Assembly (NCBI GenBank): GCA_027422505.1
Contig: JAPQWV010000417.1
Span: 62,001-126,000, forward strand
Direction: 5' to 3'
DNA: 64,000 bases
Source of the DNA: Craterostigma plantagineum
Lineage: Eukaryota; Streptophyta; Magnoliopsida; Lamiales; Linderniaceae
Part shown: piece after piece, positions 22,242 to 31,655 of the stretch
Numbering within the stretch: the stretch's first letter is position 1
How the letters are laid out: each line of letters opens with the position of its first letter
Made by a program: the position numbers and the translations under genes
Notes under the pieces: generated by a model
Database searches by the model: none
Told to the model about the DNA's origin: nothing
Seen by the model: only the letters and a program-made list of their open reading frames with translations

Positions 22242-23422
22242 ATGATAAGCAATTTGCCCGCAACCATTAGCTCACTTTTCTTATTTTTTGGTTTTGAAAG
22301 AGTAAATTACCGAGGCGAAGAAGACCGTGAGTGCCGGTTACATCTCACGTCACGCTACGACGAAGCGAGCCAGAAGATCATCGGTTGGCTCAACGAGGAT
22401 GAGCTGGAAGTGTTTACGGAAGGGAGTCCGTTCGGCAGGTTCGTCGAAGCTGCCGCCGATTTCAATCTGTTGCAATTGTTGTGGTATCTCATCAAGAGAC
22501 AGACCGAGATTTACGATCCTGAGGAGCTTTGGATGATCCTCGAGAAGAAACCACTCCGATTTTCAAAATCGAAGTATAGCCTAATCACGGGGCTGAAGTT
22601 CGTAGCCGACCCGGATGTGAACGTCTGGGAGGAATTCGTCCGTCGACATTTCCCTGGTGGCGCTGACGATTCATTTGTCGTACATTGAACAACGGTTAAA
22701 GGAGTTGGTTGCCAACGATATGGTGCGTGTCGACGACGAGAAGTTAAAGTTGGAAAACCTCTACTTTGCAGGCACTGTCTTGCTGCCCTGACTTTCCAGA
22801 AGGATACCAGCCTTCGACCGTTATCCTTGGGGGACCATGGCTTTCAGAACGGCAATACGGCCGCTGAAAAAAGATTTAAAGGAGGTTAGGGAGAGTAAGT
22901 TGGCCAGTGGATTCGTACATCCACTTCAGGTTAGAGTTATATCTTTGAATGATCTTGTGTGCTTAGGGTTTCGTCTGGTTGCTAAGAATATTTGTGCCTT
23001 GTTCAGATATTAGCATACGAACACGTACTGGGCCTCGCAGAGCAATTCGTTCAACTTAGAGAGTTGGAGGGGGCGAGGCCGCGTATATGCCGTTGGGCGA
23101 CGAATCAATGGCATCAGAAGGGATGTCCGAAGATGGCGGCTATTTCCAGTGCAGTGCGTGGGTCCCCGTACGAGGGCTATTAATGCCGAGTGGAGAAGAG
23201 GCGCATGCCGGCTATTTTCGGGACATCGACTTCAATGTCAGTGCGCCACGCGATGTGTACGATGAGGTAGTGACCCTACTGATGGACGGAGTGGAAGTTA
23301 GGTGCGTTCGTGCGGCTGAAGGCACTCGTGGCCGGCAGGCGGTTGCAATCAAAGTCAACTATGAGGCAGAGTCCGTCCCTCAGCTCTCTATCAGATCACG
23401 ACAAGATGAAGAGAGGGCATGA
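22242..23422 (+). pseudogene. DUF1985-domain gene of MULE-1
   Basis: An ATG at 22242 opens a frame to 22688 with ECRLHLTSRYDEASQKIIG, SPFGRFVEAAADFNLLQLLW and RFSKSKYSLITGLKF, the pattern of the plant DUF1985 domain found in transposon-borne proteins. A frameshift near 22665 moves the reading to YIEQRLKELVANDMVRVDDE and YFAGTVLLP, then a stop, then PAFDRYPWGTMAFRTAIRPL. A likely GT-AG intron runs from about 22930 to 23006, after which ILAYEHVLGLAEQFVQL and PRICRWATNQWH continue the protein. The function of DUF1985 is not known. I infer a cargo gene in the position of mudrB. Confidence 0.7.
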
Positions 23423-23919
23423 GCTCTGACTATGTGCCACCGTCCATTCAGGGAGGTGACTTCCATACGCCGCCAAGATCGCCGCCACATGGAGCAGTGC
23501 CACTGCACGGGTATGGGTATTCATCGTCGGAGCAGTTTGACAAATTTTCGCACCGCGTGGATCGGGAGTTCGACACGACTAGACAAGTTTATTCGGTCCA
23601 CGCACACATACGGTTGCGCAGTATGCTAAGAATATATATTTGAACCTCCTTTCGTCGTCCATCTCCCAATCCGTGATGTTGTCAACGTTTGCTTACCTCA
23701 ACGCATCCAAGTACACCGGAAGCAAACCGTAAGACTCGCCCCTATTACCGACTAACTCGTTCGACGCTAGTTGCTTGCCTTTCCAAGCCTTTCAGTATGA
23801 GACATCTACCCCCTGTTCTGCATCATCGACATGATTGACTTGGGTTTTGGAACGTGTTTAGGACCGGTGAAATTTTCCAACAGAATGGTCGATACAACTG
23901 ATGTCTTCCTCGCTGATGT
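23423..23919. other. Centre of MULE-1, ends of the two convergent genes
   Basis: No clear domain. The plus strand has short ORFs after the DUF1985 part. The minus strand carries a scrap, GPKHVPKPKSIMSMMQNR, that could belong to MURA downstream of its zinc-binding part. The DDE transposase domain expected here is missing, so a deletion is likely. Confidence 0.4.
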
Positions 23920-24825
23920 CTACGACGACGATGAGAAACCTGCATGTGTGCTTGCTGTAATACGTTCATATTGTGAAACAAAAGAGTCCTTGTCATGTGC
24001 AGCTCGTACTCGCCATGTGCATCCCTCGCTTGCGCATTTCACTACGTACATGGTTTTATTTGACCGGACCAATTTGAACTCAAAACACGCATCAAGGGCG
24101 ACTTTAGTGCTTATGTCCTTGACTTCCTTCTTGTTCCAAAATTCCTGACCAACGAATAGGCTTGTGGCATCCCCAAATCCATACGTGCCATCGTCCGCAT
24201 GTGGAGAGTTATGCTCCGGGACGTCGACATCGTCATTATTACTTTCCGAAGCATAATGTTCCTCGGGTTGTTCGACCGGATCATCTTCATTCTCATTTTG
24301 ATTCTGGCATTGTCTGGTTTGATCGTCTTGAAAACCATCATATTCAGAAAGATGGTAAGATTGGTAGTTAGATTTGTCGCCCATGTAACCCTCCACGGGA
24401 TGGATTTTCTCATTTGTGTCGCACTGCTCTATTAGGCCGACGTTGCAATTCGTTTATCATTAAGATGAGCTTGTGGTGGTGTAGCACTGAGAAATAATGC
24501 AACCTCACATGGAGCACGGGTCTAGACTATGGACCACCAAAACCAAGGTATGCACGTATATGGTAGTCATTCTCGATATCGATGGGTGTGGGAAATCGTG
24601 AACTACGCTAGGCATATAGCTTAACGTGAGTTGGAATTGTTGCTACGTAGCGATAATACCTCACAATTTCATCTTCACGTCTTCCAACGCGCATGTTTCC
24701 TCGTCGACCGAGATTGATTGCCATCTATGAGTAGGAAGAGGACACCACTTCGAGGTATTGCACTCGCAAATTATCCACTGACCATCGACTTGGAATACAA
24801 TGTTAGTGATCATCATGATTACCGC
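23920..24825 (-). pseudogene. MURA transposase N-terminal part, MULE-1
   Basis: On the minus strand, an ATG near 24816 opens MITNIVFQVDGQWIICECN, and another frame continues DEIVRYYRYVATIPTHVKLY. After stops and shifts, an acidic linker precedes SLFVGQEFWNKKEVKDISTK and CASEGCTWRVRAAHDKDSF. The latter is the MuDR-type DNA-binding domain (DBD_Tnp_Mut, with the C-x4-C-W motif). The gene stops being recognisable at 23920, before the DDE catalytic domain. The exon start at 24825 matches a good 3' splice site (TTGCAG). It is non-functional and truncated. Confidence 0.8.
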
Positions 24826-24869
24826 CTGCAATAAAAGTAAAATTTATTAGGACTATAGCCCTACTTCCG

Positions 24870-25080
24870 AAAACCCTAACAGCTTGCGAAAACCCTAACG
24901 TCTTGCGAAACCCTAGCTTGCGGAAACCCTAGTTTCTGAAAATGTTATTTCGGAGACTGTGCGTTTAATATTGTGATTTCGAGACATAATTGAAACCTTA
25001 ACAGCTTGCAAAACCCTAAGACCTTTCAAAAACTCCAGCAGCTCTCGAAACTAATAGCTCACTCGAAAACCCTACATATA
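24870..25080 (+). repeat. Cluster of AAACCCTA (telobox-like) words
   Basis: Six AAACCCTA-type words, several within a longer unit GCTTGCGAAAACCCTAAC. The plant telomere repeat is AAACCCT, but the copies here are spaced and not in perfect tandem. Confidence 0.7.
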
Positions 25081-25440
25081 GCACGAGACCCCTGCACTGC
25101 AGCTTGGGGCCCACGCACTGATGCGCGGGACCCCTGCTCAAGTGCGCAAGACCCCTGCTTTAGTGCACGGGCGGCACTAATGCAATGGTCCTCAACGTTC
25201 ATGTGCGTGGGAGCCCGCTCTAGTGCACGGGACCCAAACTCTAGTGCGTGGGATTCATGCCCTAGTGCGCGGTCCATGCGCTGTTGCGCAAGAACCTTGA
25301 TATAGTGCGCGGGACCGGTGGTCTAGTGCGCGTCCCCTGCACTGATGCGCGGCACCAGCGTTTGGGGACCATGTAAAGATGCACGGGCCCCAGATCTAAT
25401 GCATGGGGCCCTTGTGGATATATGTGCAGGTACCATTAAG
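25080..25440 (+). repeat. GC-rich short-unit array, right flank of MULE-1 genes
   Basis: Units of roughly 20-22 bases such as GACCCCTGCTCAAGTGCGC and CTAGTGCGCGGGACC, about 12-15 degenerate copies. It is related in wording to 21870-22230. Confidence 0.75.
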
Positions 25441-25741
25441 CATGACCACGGGTTTCGTCCTTCCAACTGGAAATTCGACACTCGCATGGCCACACATCAT
25501 CTATTTGACACAATCACGTAATTCCGAGGGTTAAAATTCATAATTCGAAATGAAAAAACTTACTGTAAAGAGTTAGAGCTGAGTATTTCTTTCAAGACTT
25601 GTTTCGCAGACTTTGAGCTCGACTTACTGACGGAAAATGAGGTTGTTTTTTCTTAGAGACGACGAAGAAGAAATGATGGATCGGTCTGGGTGGTTGTAGT
25701 AATTATTACGTGCTGCTGTGGGTTTAAATGGGGTTTCCATT

Positions 25742-25752
25742 CTTTTATATAG
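25742..25752 (-). promoter_or_regulatory. TATA box for the MULE-1 transposase
   Basis: The minus strand reads CTATATAAAAG about 180 bases before the GTAAGT splice donor. The stretch between would be a non-coding first exon. Outside it (25800-25940) is an AT-rich end with two copies of a TTTAAAAAAATAGCCC word, which may belong to the terminal repeat of the element. Confidence 0.5.
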
Positions 25753-25940
25753 ATACAGATCGTGTATATGTATATTTATTTTTTTCTTTTTCTTTTATTT
25801 TTAGTTAATTAACGAGGGTTTGAAGAAAATGGTTAACAGTTAATTAAAAAGGCCATTGACAAAAAAAGTCAACGGGGCTATTTTTTTAAAGTTGACTGAG
25901 TCAAGGGCTATTTTTTTAAACGACCCACAGATTTTGTGAA

Positions 25941-26514
25941 GGTTGGAAAAAGAGAAAGGCTGTTGAGTGTTGCATGTAATTTATACACTCCTAACTTTGA
26001 CAGATCAGCGATTGCAAATTGGGTCCTACTATTCACACTCCCCTACACCCCCATATCACTCTTTACAACCCCAAACACTTGATTTTTGTAATAATAATTT
26101 TAAATCACATGATTCAACAAAAAATATTTATTAACTTATGTTCCATTAAATCAATAATACTAATTACATAGACTATTCAAAAAATATTAATTAAGTCATT
26201 TAACCTATGACACATTTAAAACTAGCAAAAATGCTCGTGGCCCGCCCCATCTGGCCACTAGTACTGTCAAACGGGACCGCGGGCCGCAGGCTCGCCAAAG
26301 TGGCACGGCGGGCTACCATTTCTCAGGCCCGCCAGAGCGCAGGCCTATGCGAGTAAGCCCGTGCGGGCCGCGGGCAGGCCTGCCAAATATCATACAATAT
26401 ATTTTTAAATTAATGAATAAATGAATTATATAGGTTTTTTTTTTATATTTTTTGAGATTCGGTTTCTAATTTAATCAAATTTAAAAATAAATAAATGTCT
26501 TCTTTTTTTACTTA
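25941..26514. other. Spacer between the MULEs with a GC-rich stretch
   Basis: No gene seen. At 26228-26390 lies a GC-rich block (GGGACCGCGGGCCGCAGG and similar) in otherwise AT-rich DNA. A similar block in opposite orientation lies at 31330-31415, beyond the other end of MULE-2. The pair shares CCCATCTGGC and TACTGNC-type words, so it may be the remains of terminal inverted repeats of an outer element, or the outer part of long MULE-2 repeats. Confidence 0.4.
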
Positions 26515-26573
26515 TTATTAATTAAATTGGTAAAAATTTATACCAATTAATAAAATATGTATATTCGTAACTC
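26515..26573 (+). repeat. Left terminal inverted repeat of MULE-2
   Basis: Pairs with 31133-31193. The reverse complement of the right end matches this segment across its length with scattered differences. Weaker similarity (AATCAAATTTAAA) extends outward to about 26470. Confidence 0.8.
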
Positions 26574-26637
26574 AACCACGACGTCGCATCCAACGGACGC
26601 GACATTTCGACGGAATTTCTGTTGAAACTTGAAAAAT

Positions 26638-26721
26638 AAAAAAAATAAAATATGATACATTTCGACGAAACTCAGATTTCGACGGAAATTCCGTCGAAAT
26701 GTATCATATTTTATTTTTTTT
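26638..26721. repeat. Perfect 30-bp hairpin near the MULE-2 left end
   Basis: Arms 26638-26667 and 26692-26721 are perfectly complementary (eight A, then TAAAATATGATACATTTCGACG) around a 24-base loop. A second, smaller hairpin (ATTTCGACGG / CCGTCGAAAT, 26678-26702) overlaps the loop and right arm, so two alternative folds are possible. Confidence 0.85.
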
Positions 26722-27811
26722 GCTTTCGTATTCCTTCTAAGAACCGCCGATCGAACCCGTACAAGAAACCTAAAATGACGTTGATGTTAGTGATTCTGAG
26801 GCAGACGATGAAAATCCATTGTCAGAGTTACCAGATCCAAACGTAGTCGACAACAACGACGAGGATGCACCGAGTGAGGCCCCTACTACCAGCCAACCTG
26901 CACCAACACTCCACCAACCGATTCCCTTTTATCAGATGTATCAAATGGCACCACCCGACGATGATGCATACGGTGGAGGTGGGGAATTTTACGCCAGAGA
27001 TAACCCCATGTTCTGTCGAGGTATGATTTTTCAAAGTAAAGAGCATCTCCACAATGCTGTTAATGATTATTCAATCATGGTCACCAGGCGGGAGCTTCAT
27101 GTGATAGAAAGTAATACGACCTTGTGGAGTGTTTGATGCAATCACAGCGAAGACTGTCCGTGGAGGTTGCGAGATGTTTCAAGCGAAAAAAGGTTACTGG
27201 GCCATTACAAAATTCTATGGACCTCACATTTGCTTCGTGAATGAGTTATCGATTTGTCATTGTAATATCTCTCGAAATGTCATTGTTGAACTGTTGGTGG
27301 GAATCGTGAAAAACGATCCTCAGGTCATGCCCAAAAACGTCCAATAGCTCGTCAAGGACCGTTTTGGCTACGAAATATCATACATTCAACATGGGTTAAA
27401 AGAGCATTGGATAATGTTTACGGCACGTGGGAGGAGTCCGTAACCAAGCTGGCGATTTTAACGAAGGCGTTGCAACATTACAACCCGGGGACGATCATGA
27501 AGTGGTTACACATCCGCACCGGAGTCCCTGGCCAACACAAACTTGGGTACCTTTTTTGGGCTTTTAAACCGTGTATAGATGGATTCAAGCACTATCGTAA
27601 GGTCGTCTGCGTGGACGGTACACATTTGTACTCGAAATACGAACACAAGATGTTGATTGCCGCATCGCTCGACGCAAACCAAAACGTCTTTCCGCTGGCC
27701 TTCTGTATAGTGGACAAAGAAGGTTTGAATTCATGGAGATGGTTTCTTAACCTACCGAATGAGCATGTTCTAGAGAATCAACACGTTTGCCTTATTTCGG
27801 ATCGTTACTAG

Positions 27812-27889
27812 GTCACTTACGACGTTATTTAATTTTTAGATTTGTGGTTGTACATGTGTTATTTAAAGAATTTATTACTGGTGTTTTAG
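27812..27889 (+). other. Intron 1 seen in the MULE-2 transposase
   Basis: 78 bp, GTCACT to TTTTAG. The upstream frame ends CLISDRY and the downstream frame resumes GILAAV-type sequence, in line with the family. Confidence 0.65.
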
Positions 27890-28255
27890 GAATATTGGCT
27901 GCAGTATGTGATATCGACGCAGTCCACCACACGGAGTTCATCGCTACTGCCTTCGACATATAAAGTCCAATTTCTACAAGGAGTTCAAGAGCCAAGAATT
28001 GAAAGATTTATGTCACCGAGCTGGTACCGCGCACACGGTAAAAAAATTCGATCGTACTATGGCTCAAATAAACGCACTGAATAAGCGTGCTGAAAAGTGG
28101 TTGAAGGACATCAACGTGGAGCAGTGGACGTTCGCACATGACGGCGGTCATCGTTGTGGTGTAATGACGACGAACGTTTCTGAAGGGCTGAACGGTGTAC
28201 TAAAAGGGGTTCGATTACTGCCTCCGAAAGCAATTGTAGACTTCACTTTTCATAG

Positions 28256-28330
28256 GTAATTTCATTAATATTTTTGTTGACTTCACTTGGTGACGCATCC
28301 ATTTTTAAGTGTACATCTTCTTATGTATAG
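28256..28330 (+). other. Intron 2 seen in the MULE-2 transposase
   Basis: 75 bp, GTAATT to TATAG. Removing it joins VDFTFHR to CVKYFRDRF in frame, as in related transposases. Confidence 0.75.
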
Positions 28331-28860
28331 GTGCGTAAAATATTTTCGAGATCGATTCCAAGAGGCAGCGTCACCAATGGAGAATTCCAAAACTAACTGG
28401 TCGCGTTACGCGACGAGTAGTTTCAAAATTGGAAGACAGAATCATGGGATCACGCTGTATATCGGTTAGATGCTCGAGAGGTTACGACAGAAGTTGTAAC
28501 GCCCGGAGTACGTGCACAGACGCACGTGGTGAGGACCAATGATAGAACATGTACATCCGGAAATTGGAGCATGTTCAATATTCCATGTTCTCGTGCACAA
28601 GCAGCATGTCGTCACTGGACAGTTCAGTCCGGCCAGTTTGTCGCGCCATACTACACGAAACTCGCATACATGATGACATATGAAGGTTGTTTTCAACCAT
28701 TATACGATGAATGTTAATGGGCCGCCGCTGACTTTACTCTTGTCATCACGACGCAACTCGACAGAGAACCAGGCCTGGAAGATACCAACGGTATCGTTTT
28801 CATAATGCGATGAATAGAGGTGAAACGCGAGCGAGACAACGTGGAAGACGACTTTGATGT

Positions 28861-29083
28861 AGTATGTTAAATAATAATAACAGCAATAATATTTACAAAT
28901 GTCTCTTACAAATAATAATTTCGTACGCACAAACGTCTAATAATAATAATAATTTCAATAATATAATAATAACAAATGTCTCGTACTAATAATAATTTCG
29001 TACACACAAACGTCTAATAATAATTATAATTTCGTACCGACAAACGTCTAATAATAATAATACAAAAAACACACTAATACTAA
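28861..29083. repeat. AT-rich repeat between the convergent genes of MULE-2
   Basis: Three to four copies of a 45-65 base unit containing ACAAACGTCTAATAATAAT and AATTTCGTAC. It lies exactly between the two 3' ends and may supply poly(A) or termination signals for both. Confidence 0.7.
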
Positions 29084-30600
29084 CTATCCCCCACGATGGA
29101 ACAAATGGCTCCCCGTACCAAAACGGCGTGGCCGACGTCGACTTCTACGTCGAATAGGTTGGCCGTCATCGTCGTTGTCGCTGTCTTCCCTACTTCGAGA
29201 CGCCCGTTGCGGTTGTGGAGGTGCCACGAACGTTGGACATTTTTTGAATAATAAATGATAATAATTTCTTATACGTTAGTAAGATGGTCCGACGTACCTG
29301 AAGATAAAAATCTTGTGTCGAGGTAGTAAAAAGGAAGTCCTCGAAAAATGACGGCTCCGGTACTGGTTCTAGCTGAGCAGATGGTCCGACCTGGTGATGA
29401 GATGGTCCGGCTTTGTGGTGATGAGATGGTCCAGCTTCGTGCTGTTGATGTGGCATCGATACCTTGTTGGTGCCAAGCCGTGTGCTTGCATCGTTCGACA
29501 TACATTCCTTCCATATGCTCCAGCAAGCGATCGGATCCATCGTAATCAAACGCACGCAAAAGGCAATGACCCTCCGAAGTATAGCGCTCTTACAATAGTG
29601 GTGTTATTAAGACGCAGATCAATTTTGAAATAATAATGTAAATTCGACATACTCGTATCTATAAACACGGCGTCTCCCATCTGTAACGCTCGGTCCATCC
29701 GCCTCACGTGTGGGGATATGTAACTACGAGTGCTACGCAAGTACTCGTAGTATCGGTCGTCCACCGAGTTCTCCAGTGTCGCGGGCAGAGAATGGACAAC
29801 CGTGGCATTCCTGTCATCCCACAGTTGTATCCACTGGGCATGCATCGATTCCCGTGCGTTGCCGTCGTTCGGACCCATGGAGATTCGTATCTCGATATAC
29901 CGATAGCTCGGGGATGCCTTGGAAAAGTTCGAACTGACGAAGAACGCACTCCGGATACTGAAATTTGACGATATTGAAAAATATGAGCGGGCACCTCAAA
30001 TGACAGGCTATCGGGGCACATCCGTAAATCATATGGCCTCCAATTGAACTGCAAAGTCTGCAGCTTGTCGAGGACTTCGCACATCGTGCGTATGTTCGAA
30101 GGCATCGAAGATGTGCGAGTCATAGGCGCATTCCACCTACGATTCACAATAATATAGGCATAATTTGGAAGAAATTAACACAATAATTTTTGAATTACGA
30201 ATACCTCGCAGCAGTAGGCAGGCTCGGCAACACGATATCCTCTAGTACCGTGGGGGACATACGAGCACGCCCCGCGTTTATTACGGGCTGTAACGGACGG
30301 ATTCTCATCAATGCCCACACCTATAAAATAAAATTATGTTAAACACATAAGAATTATATGTACAAAAAATGTACATGTAAACAATTAATAGTATTACCTG
30401 AAGCAACCGCCGCCTATGTTGAGCTTCTTCGTCTCACAGGCCGAACAAAGCTCCCTATAAAGTAGGTGAGCACGGCACTAGCCCAGCTGTACGTGCGGAC
30501 CTCGTCGATTTCTTCCAGCAACTGCAATAAGGACAGCGACACGTGGCTACTGCTACAGTCTGGAAACATCACCCCTCCGAACAGCAACATCGCATACCCA
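29084..30600 (-). pseudogene. Plant Mobile Domain gene carried by MULE-2
   Basis: On the minus strand, exon sequence near 30395-30600 reads MLLFGGVMFPDCSSSHVSL and EEIDEVRTYSWASAVLTYF. A second exon (30207-30320) reads VWALMRIRPLQPVINAG. After a likely intron the gene resumes WNAPMTRTSSMPSNIRTM, YDLRMCPDSLSFEVPAHIF, the LRQFELFQGIPELSVYRD region in another frame, and WIQLWDDRNATVVHSLPATL. This is the domain shared by host MAIN/MAIL-type nuclear proteins and by plant transposons. The C-terminus is an Arg-rich tail ending FGTGSHLFHRGG with a stop at 29084-29086. Frame changes at about 29880-29950 and 29300 and the missing N-terminus suggest a pseudogene. Confidence 0.78.
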
Positions 30601-31132
30601 AATCAACATATACATATTAAGCCTAAATAAAAAAAAATAATTTAAACCTAAATCAAAGAAAACAATTTACGCTAATTAACGAAATCAACTTACAATTTAC
30701 GCCTAAATCACTCTCGCTGCGCCGCCGCCGTTATCGTCGTCACAGTCCGTTGTTCGCCGCCGCCGTTAGCTCTTCGCCGCCGTTAGCTCTTCGCCGCAGT
30801 CCGTTCTCGTCGCCTCCGTCCGCTCGTCGCAGTCGTTCTTCACCGTTGCCGTCCGCTTGTCGCCACCGTGGTCCGCTCATCGCCGCTCTTCGCGGTCGTT
30901 CGTCGCCGCCGTCGCCGCTCGTCGTTGTGTAGGTGAGTTCTCGTCTGAGAAGAGAGGAGGGCACGGGGTGGCTAAATCCCGACCTAATTCGTAAGTCTGG
31001 GTTACGAATTATAAATCATAACTCAAGGATCCGAATTAGATCGGGTATGCTGAAACCAACATACTCTGAGTTACGAATTCAGCGCTAAGATACCACAAGA
31101 ATAAATTGTATCCCGGAGTTACGAATTACTCT
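30601..31132. other. Upstream region of the Plant Mobile Domain gene with CGCCG-rich block
   Basis: AT-rich DNA (30601-30700) precedes a GC-rich low-complexity block (30710-30935) built from CGCCGCCGTTAGCTCTTCG-like units. The minus strand could encode an Arg/Gly/Asp-rich peptide there (30740-30964), but nothing shows it is real. At 30985-31140 the word GAGTTACGAATT or close variants occur four times, running into the terminal repeat. Confidence 0.5.
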
Positions 31133-31193
31133 GAGTTACGAAAACACCTATTTTATTAATTGGTATAAATGTTTACCTATTTAATTAATATTA
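31133..31193 (-). repeat. Right terminal inverted repeat of MULE-2
   Basis: Reverse complement matches 26515-26573 with scattered differences. The inner edge begins GAGTTACG. Confidence 0.8.
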
Positions 31194-31606
31194 TGTAAAA
31201 ATATATATATTTTAATAAAAAAGCCTAAATAAATTTTTATTAAAGAATTTAAATTTGATTAGGATTAATTCAACTTCATAAGCTTATTTTAATGTTTTTC
31301 TTTTTATATACAACTTTTTCATTTTTTAGGCCGGGCCGGGCCCATCAGGCCCGTTACCCGTCAGTAGGGCGGGCGGGCCTTCATTTACCATGCCCGCCAG
31401 ATGGGAAAAATGATTTTTTTAAATCGGTAAGTATTTATTTAATATTACTTTACATATTAATTAAATTATTAACATTAAACTCCTTTTTTTCTTTTTATAT
31501 GGGCTATGTAATTGGTAAATAATTAATGTTTACTCTACATATTAATTAGGGTGGTGCAAATAAAAAAAATGAGGGTGCCAATAGAATTACCCTTGCAAAT
31601 AATGAT
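31194..31606. other. AT-rich spacer with GC-rich block
   Basis: No gene seen. The GC-rich block at 31330-31415 (GGCCGGGCCGGGCCC, GGGCGGGCGGGCC) mirrors 26228-26390. The rest is AT-rich. Confidence 0.5.
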
Positions 31607-31614
31607 GATTCAGC
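31607..31614. other. 8-bp target-site duplication GATTCAGC of the hAT element, left copy
   Basis: GATTCAGC here equals GATTCAGC at 53152-53159. An 8-bp duplication is the hallmark of hAT insertion. Confidence 0.9.
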
Positions 31615-31650
31615 TAGACGTGTTCAAACGGTTCACGGTTACGGTTCACG

Positions 31651-31655
31651 GTTAT
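31651..31655. other. 5-bp target-site duplication GTTAT of the array, left copy
   Basis: GTTAT precedes the first LTR and recurs at 52287-52291 directly after the last LTR. Fusing them restores the continuous hAT sequence ACGGTTATAACCGCCGG. Confidence 0.92.

Larger units (their letters stand above)
24826..25563 (-). other. Probable intron of the MULE-1 transposase gene
   Basis: The minus strand reads GTAAGT at 25563-25558 and a pyrimidine-rich stretch ending TTGCAG at 24826. The interval of 738 bp holds telomere-like AAACCCTA words (24870-25080) and the GC-rich array (25080-25440). The splice sites are inferred from consensus only. Confidence 0.5.
21870..25940. mobile_element. MULE-1: Mutator-like element with DUF1985-like cargo and decayed MURA
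   Basis: A plus-strand DUF1985-like gene (22242-23422) and a minus-strand MURA N-terminal remnant (23920-24825, promoter near 25745) face each other. GC-rich short-unit arrays lie outside both (21870-22230 and 25080-25440). Transposase plus a convergent second gene is the plan of maize MuDR. DUF1985 is known from plant transposon proteins, often alongside Ulp1-type protease domains; no Ulp1 domain is seen here. The ends could not be fixed, as no clear terminal inverted repeat or 9-bp duplication was found, so the boundaries are estimates. Confidence 0.6.
26770..28860 (+). pseudogene. MURA transposase of MULE-2
   Basis: An acidic N-terminus is followed by the DNA-binding domain with FCRGMIFQSKEHLHNAVND and YWAITKFYGPHIC. 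The MULE transposase domain follows: VVCVDGTHLYSKYEHKMLIA (first catalytic Asp), NVFPLAFCIVDKEGLNSWRW and CLISDRY (second Asp region). Later come EQWTFAHDGGHRCGVMTTN and NVSEGLNGVLKGVRLLPPKA, then a SWIM-type zinc finger region with GNWSMFNIPCSRAQAACRHW. Two GT-AG introns (27812-27889, 28256-28330) restore continuity between open pieces. Lesions include a stop near 27345 and a frame change near 28430. The start codon is unclear, and no ATG was found in frame at the first open piece. Confidence 0.85.
26515..31193. mobile_element. MULE-2: Mutator-like element with MURA and a Plant Mobile Domain cargo gene
   Basis: Inverted repeats of about 60 bp (26515-26573 and 31133-31193) bracket a plus-strand MURA transposase (about 26770-28860) and a minus-strand Plant Mobile Domain gene (29084-30600) that converge on an AT-rich centre. 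The repeats share TTTATACCAATTAATAAAAT and TTCGTAACTC in opposite orientation. A 9-bp target duplication was not found, because the outer edges of the repeats are unclear. The transposase keeps most of its domains with only a few lesions, so this is the better preserved of the two MULEs. Confidence 0.78.

Noticed and set aside
21840..22270. Overlapping ORFs of 65-144 codons on both strands in the GC-rich array
   Set aside because: GC-rich repeats lack stop codons in several frames. The peptides are repetitive and share no known domain.
24870..25080. True interstitial telomere tract
   Set aside because: The AAACCCT words are spaced and embedded in a longer unit. There is no uninterrupted tandem telomere repeat.
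21870..25440. The two GC-rich arrays called as terminal inverted repeats of MULE-1
   Set aside because: The core word is almost self-complementary and the longer words look as much direct as inverted, so orientation cannot be claimed by eye.
25998..31600. Possible outer inverted repeat (TTGCAAATTGGG near 26015 and its inverse near 31580)
   Set aside because: The match is short and gapped, and no target duplication was found.
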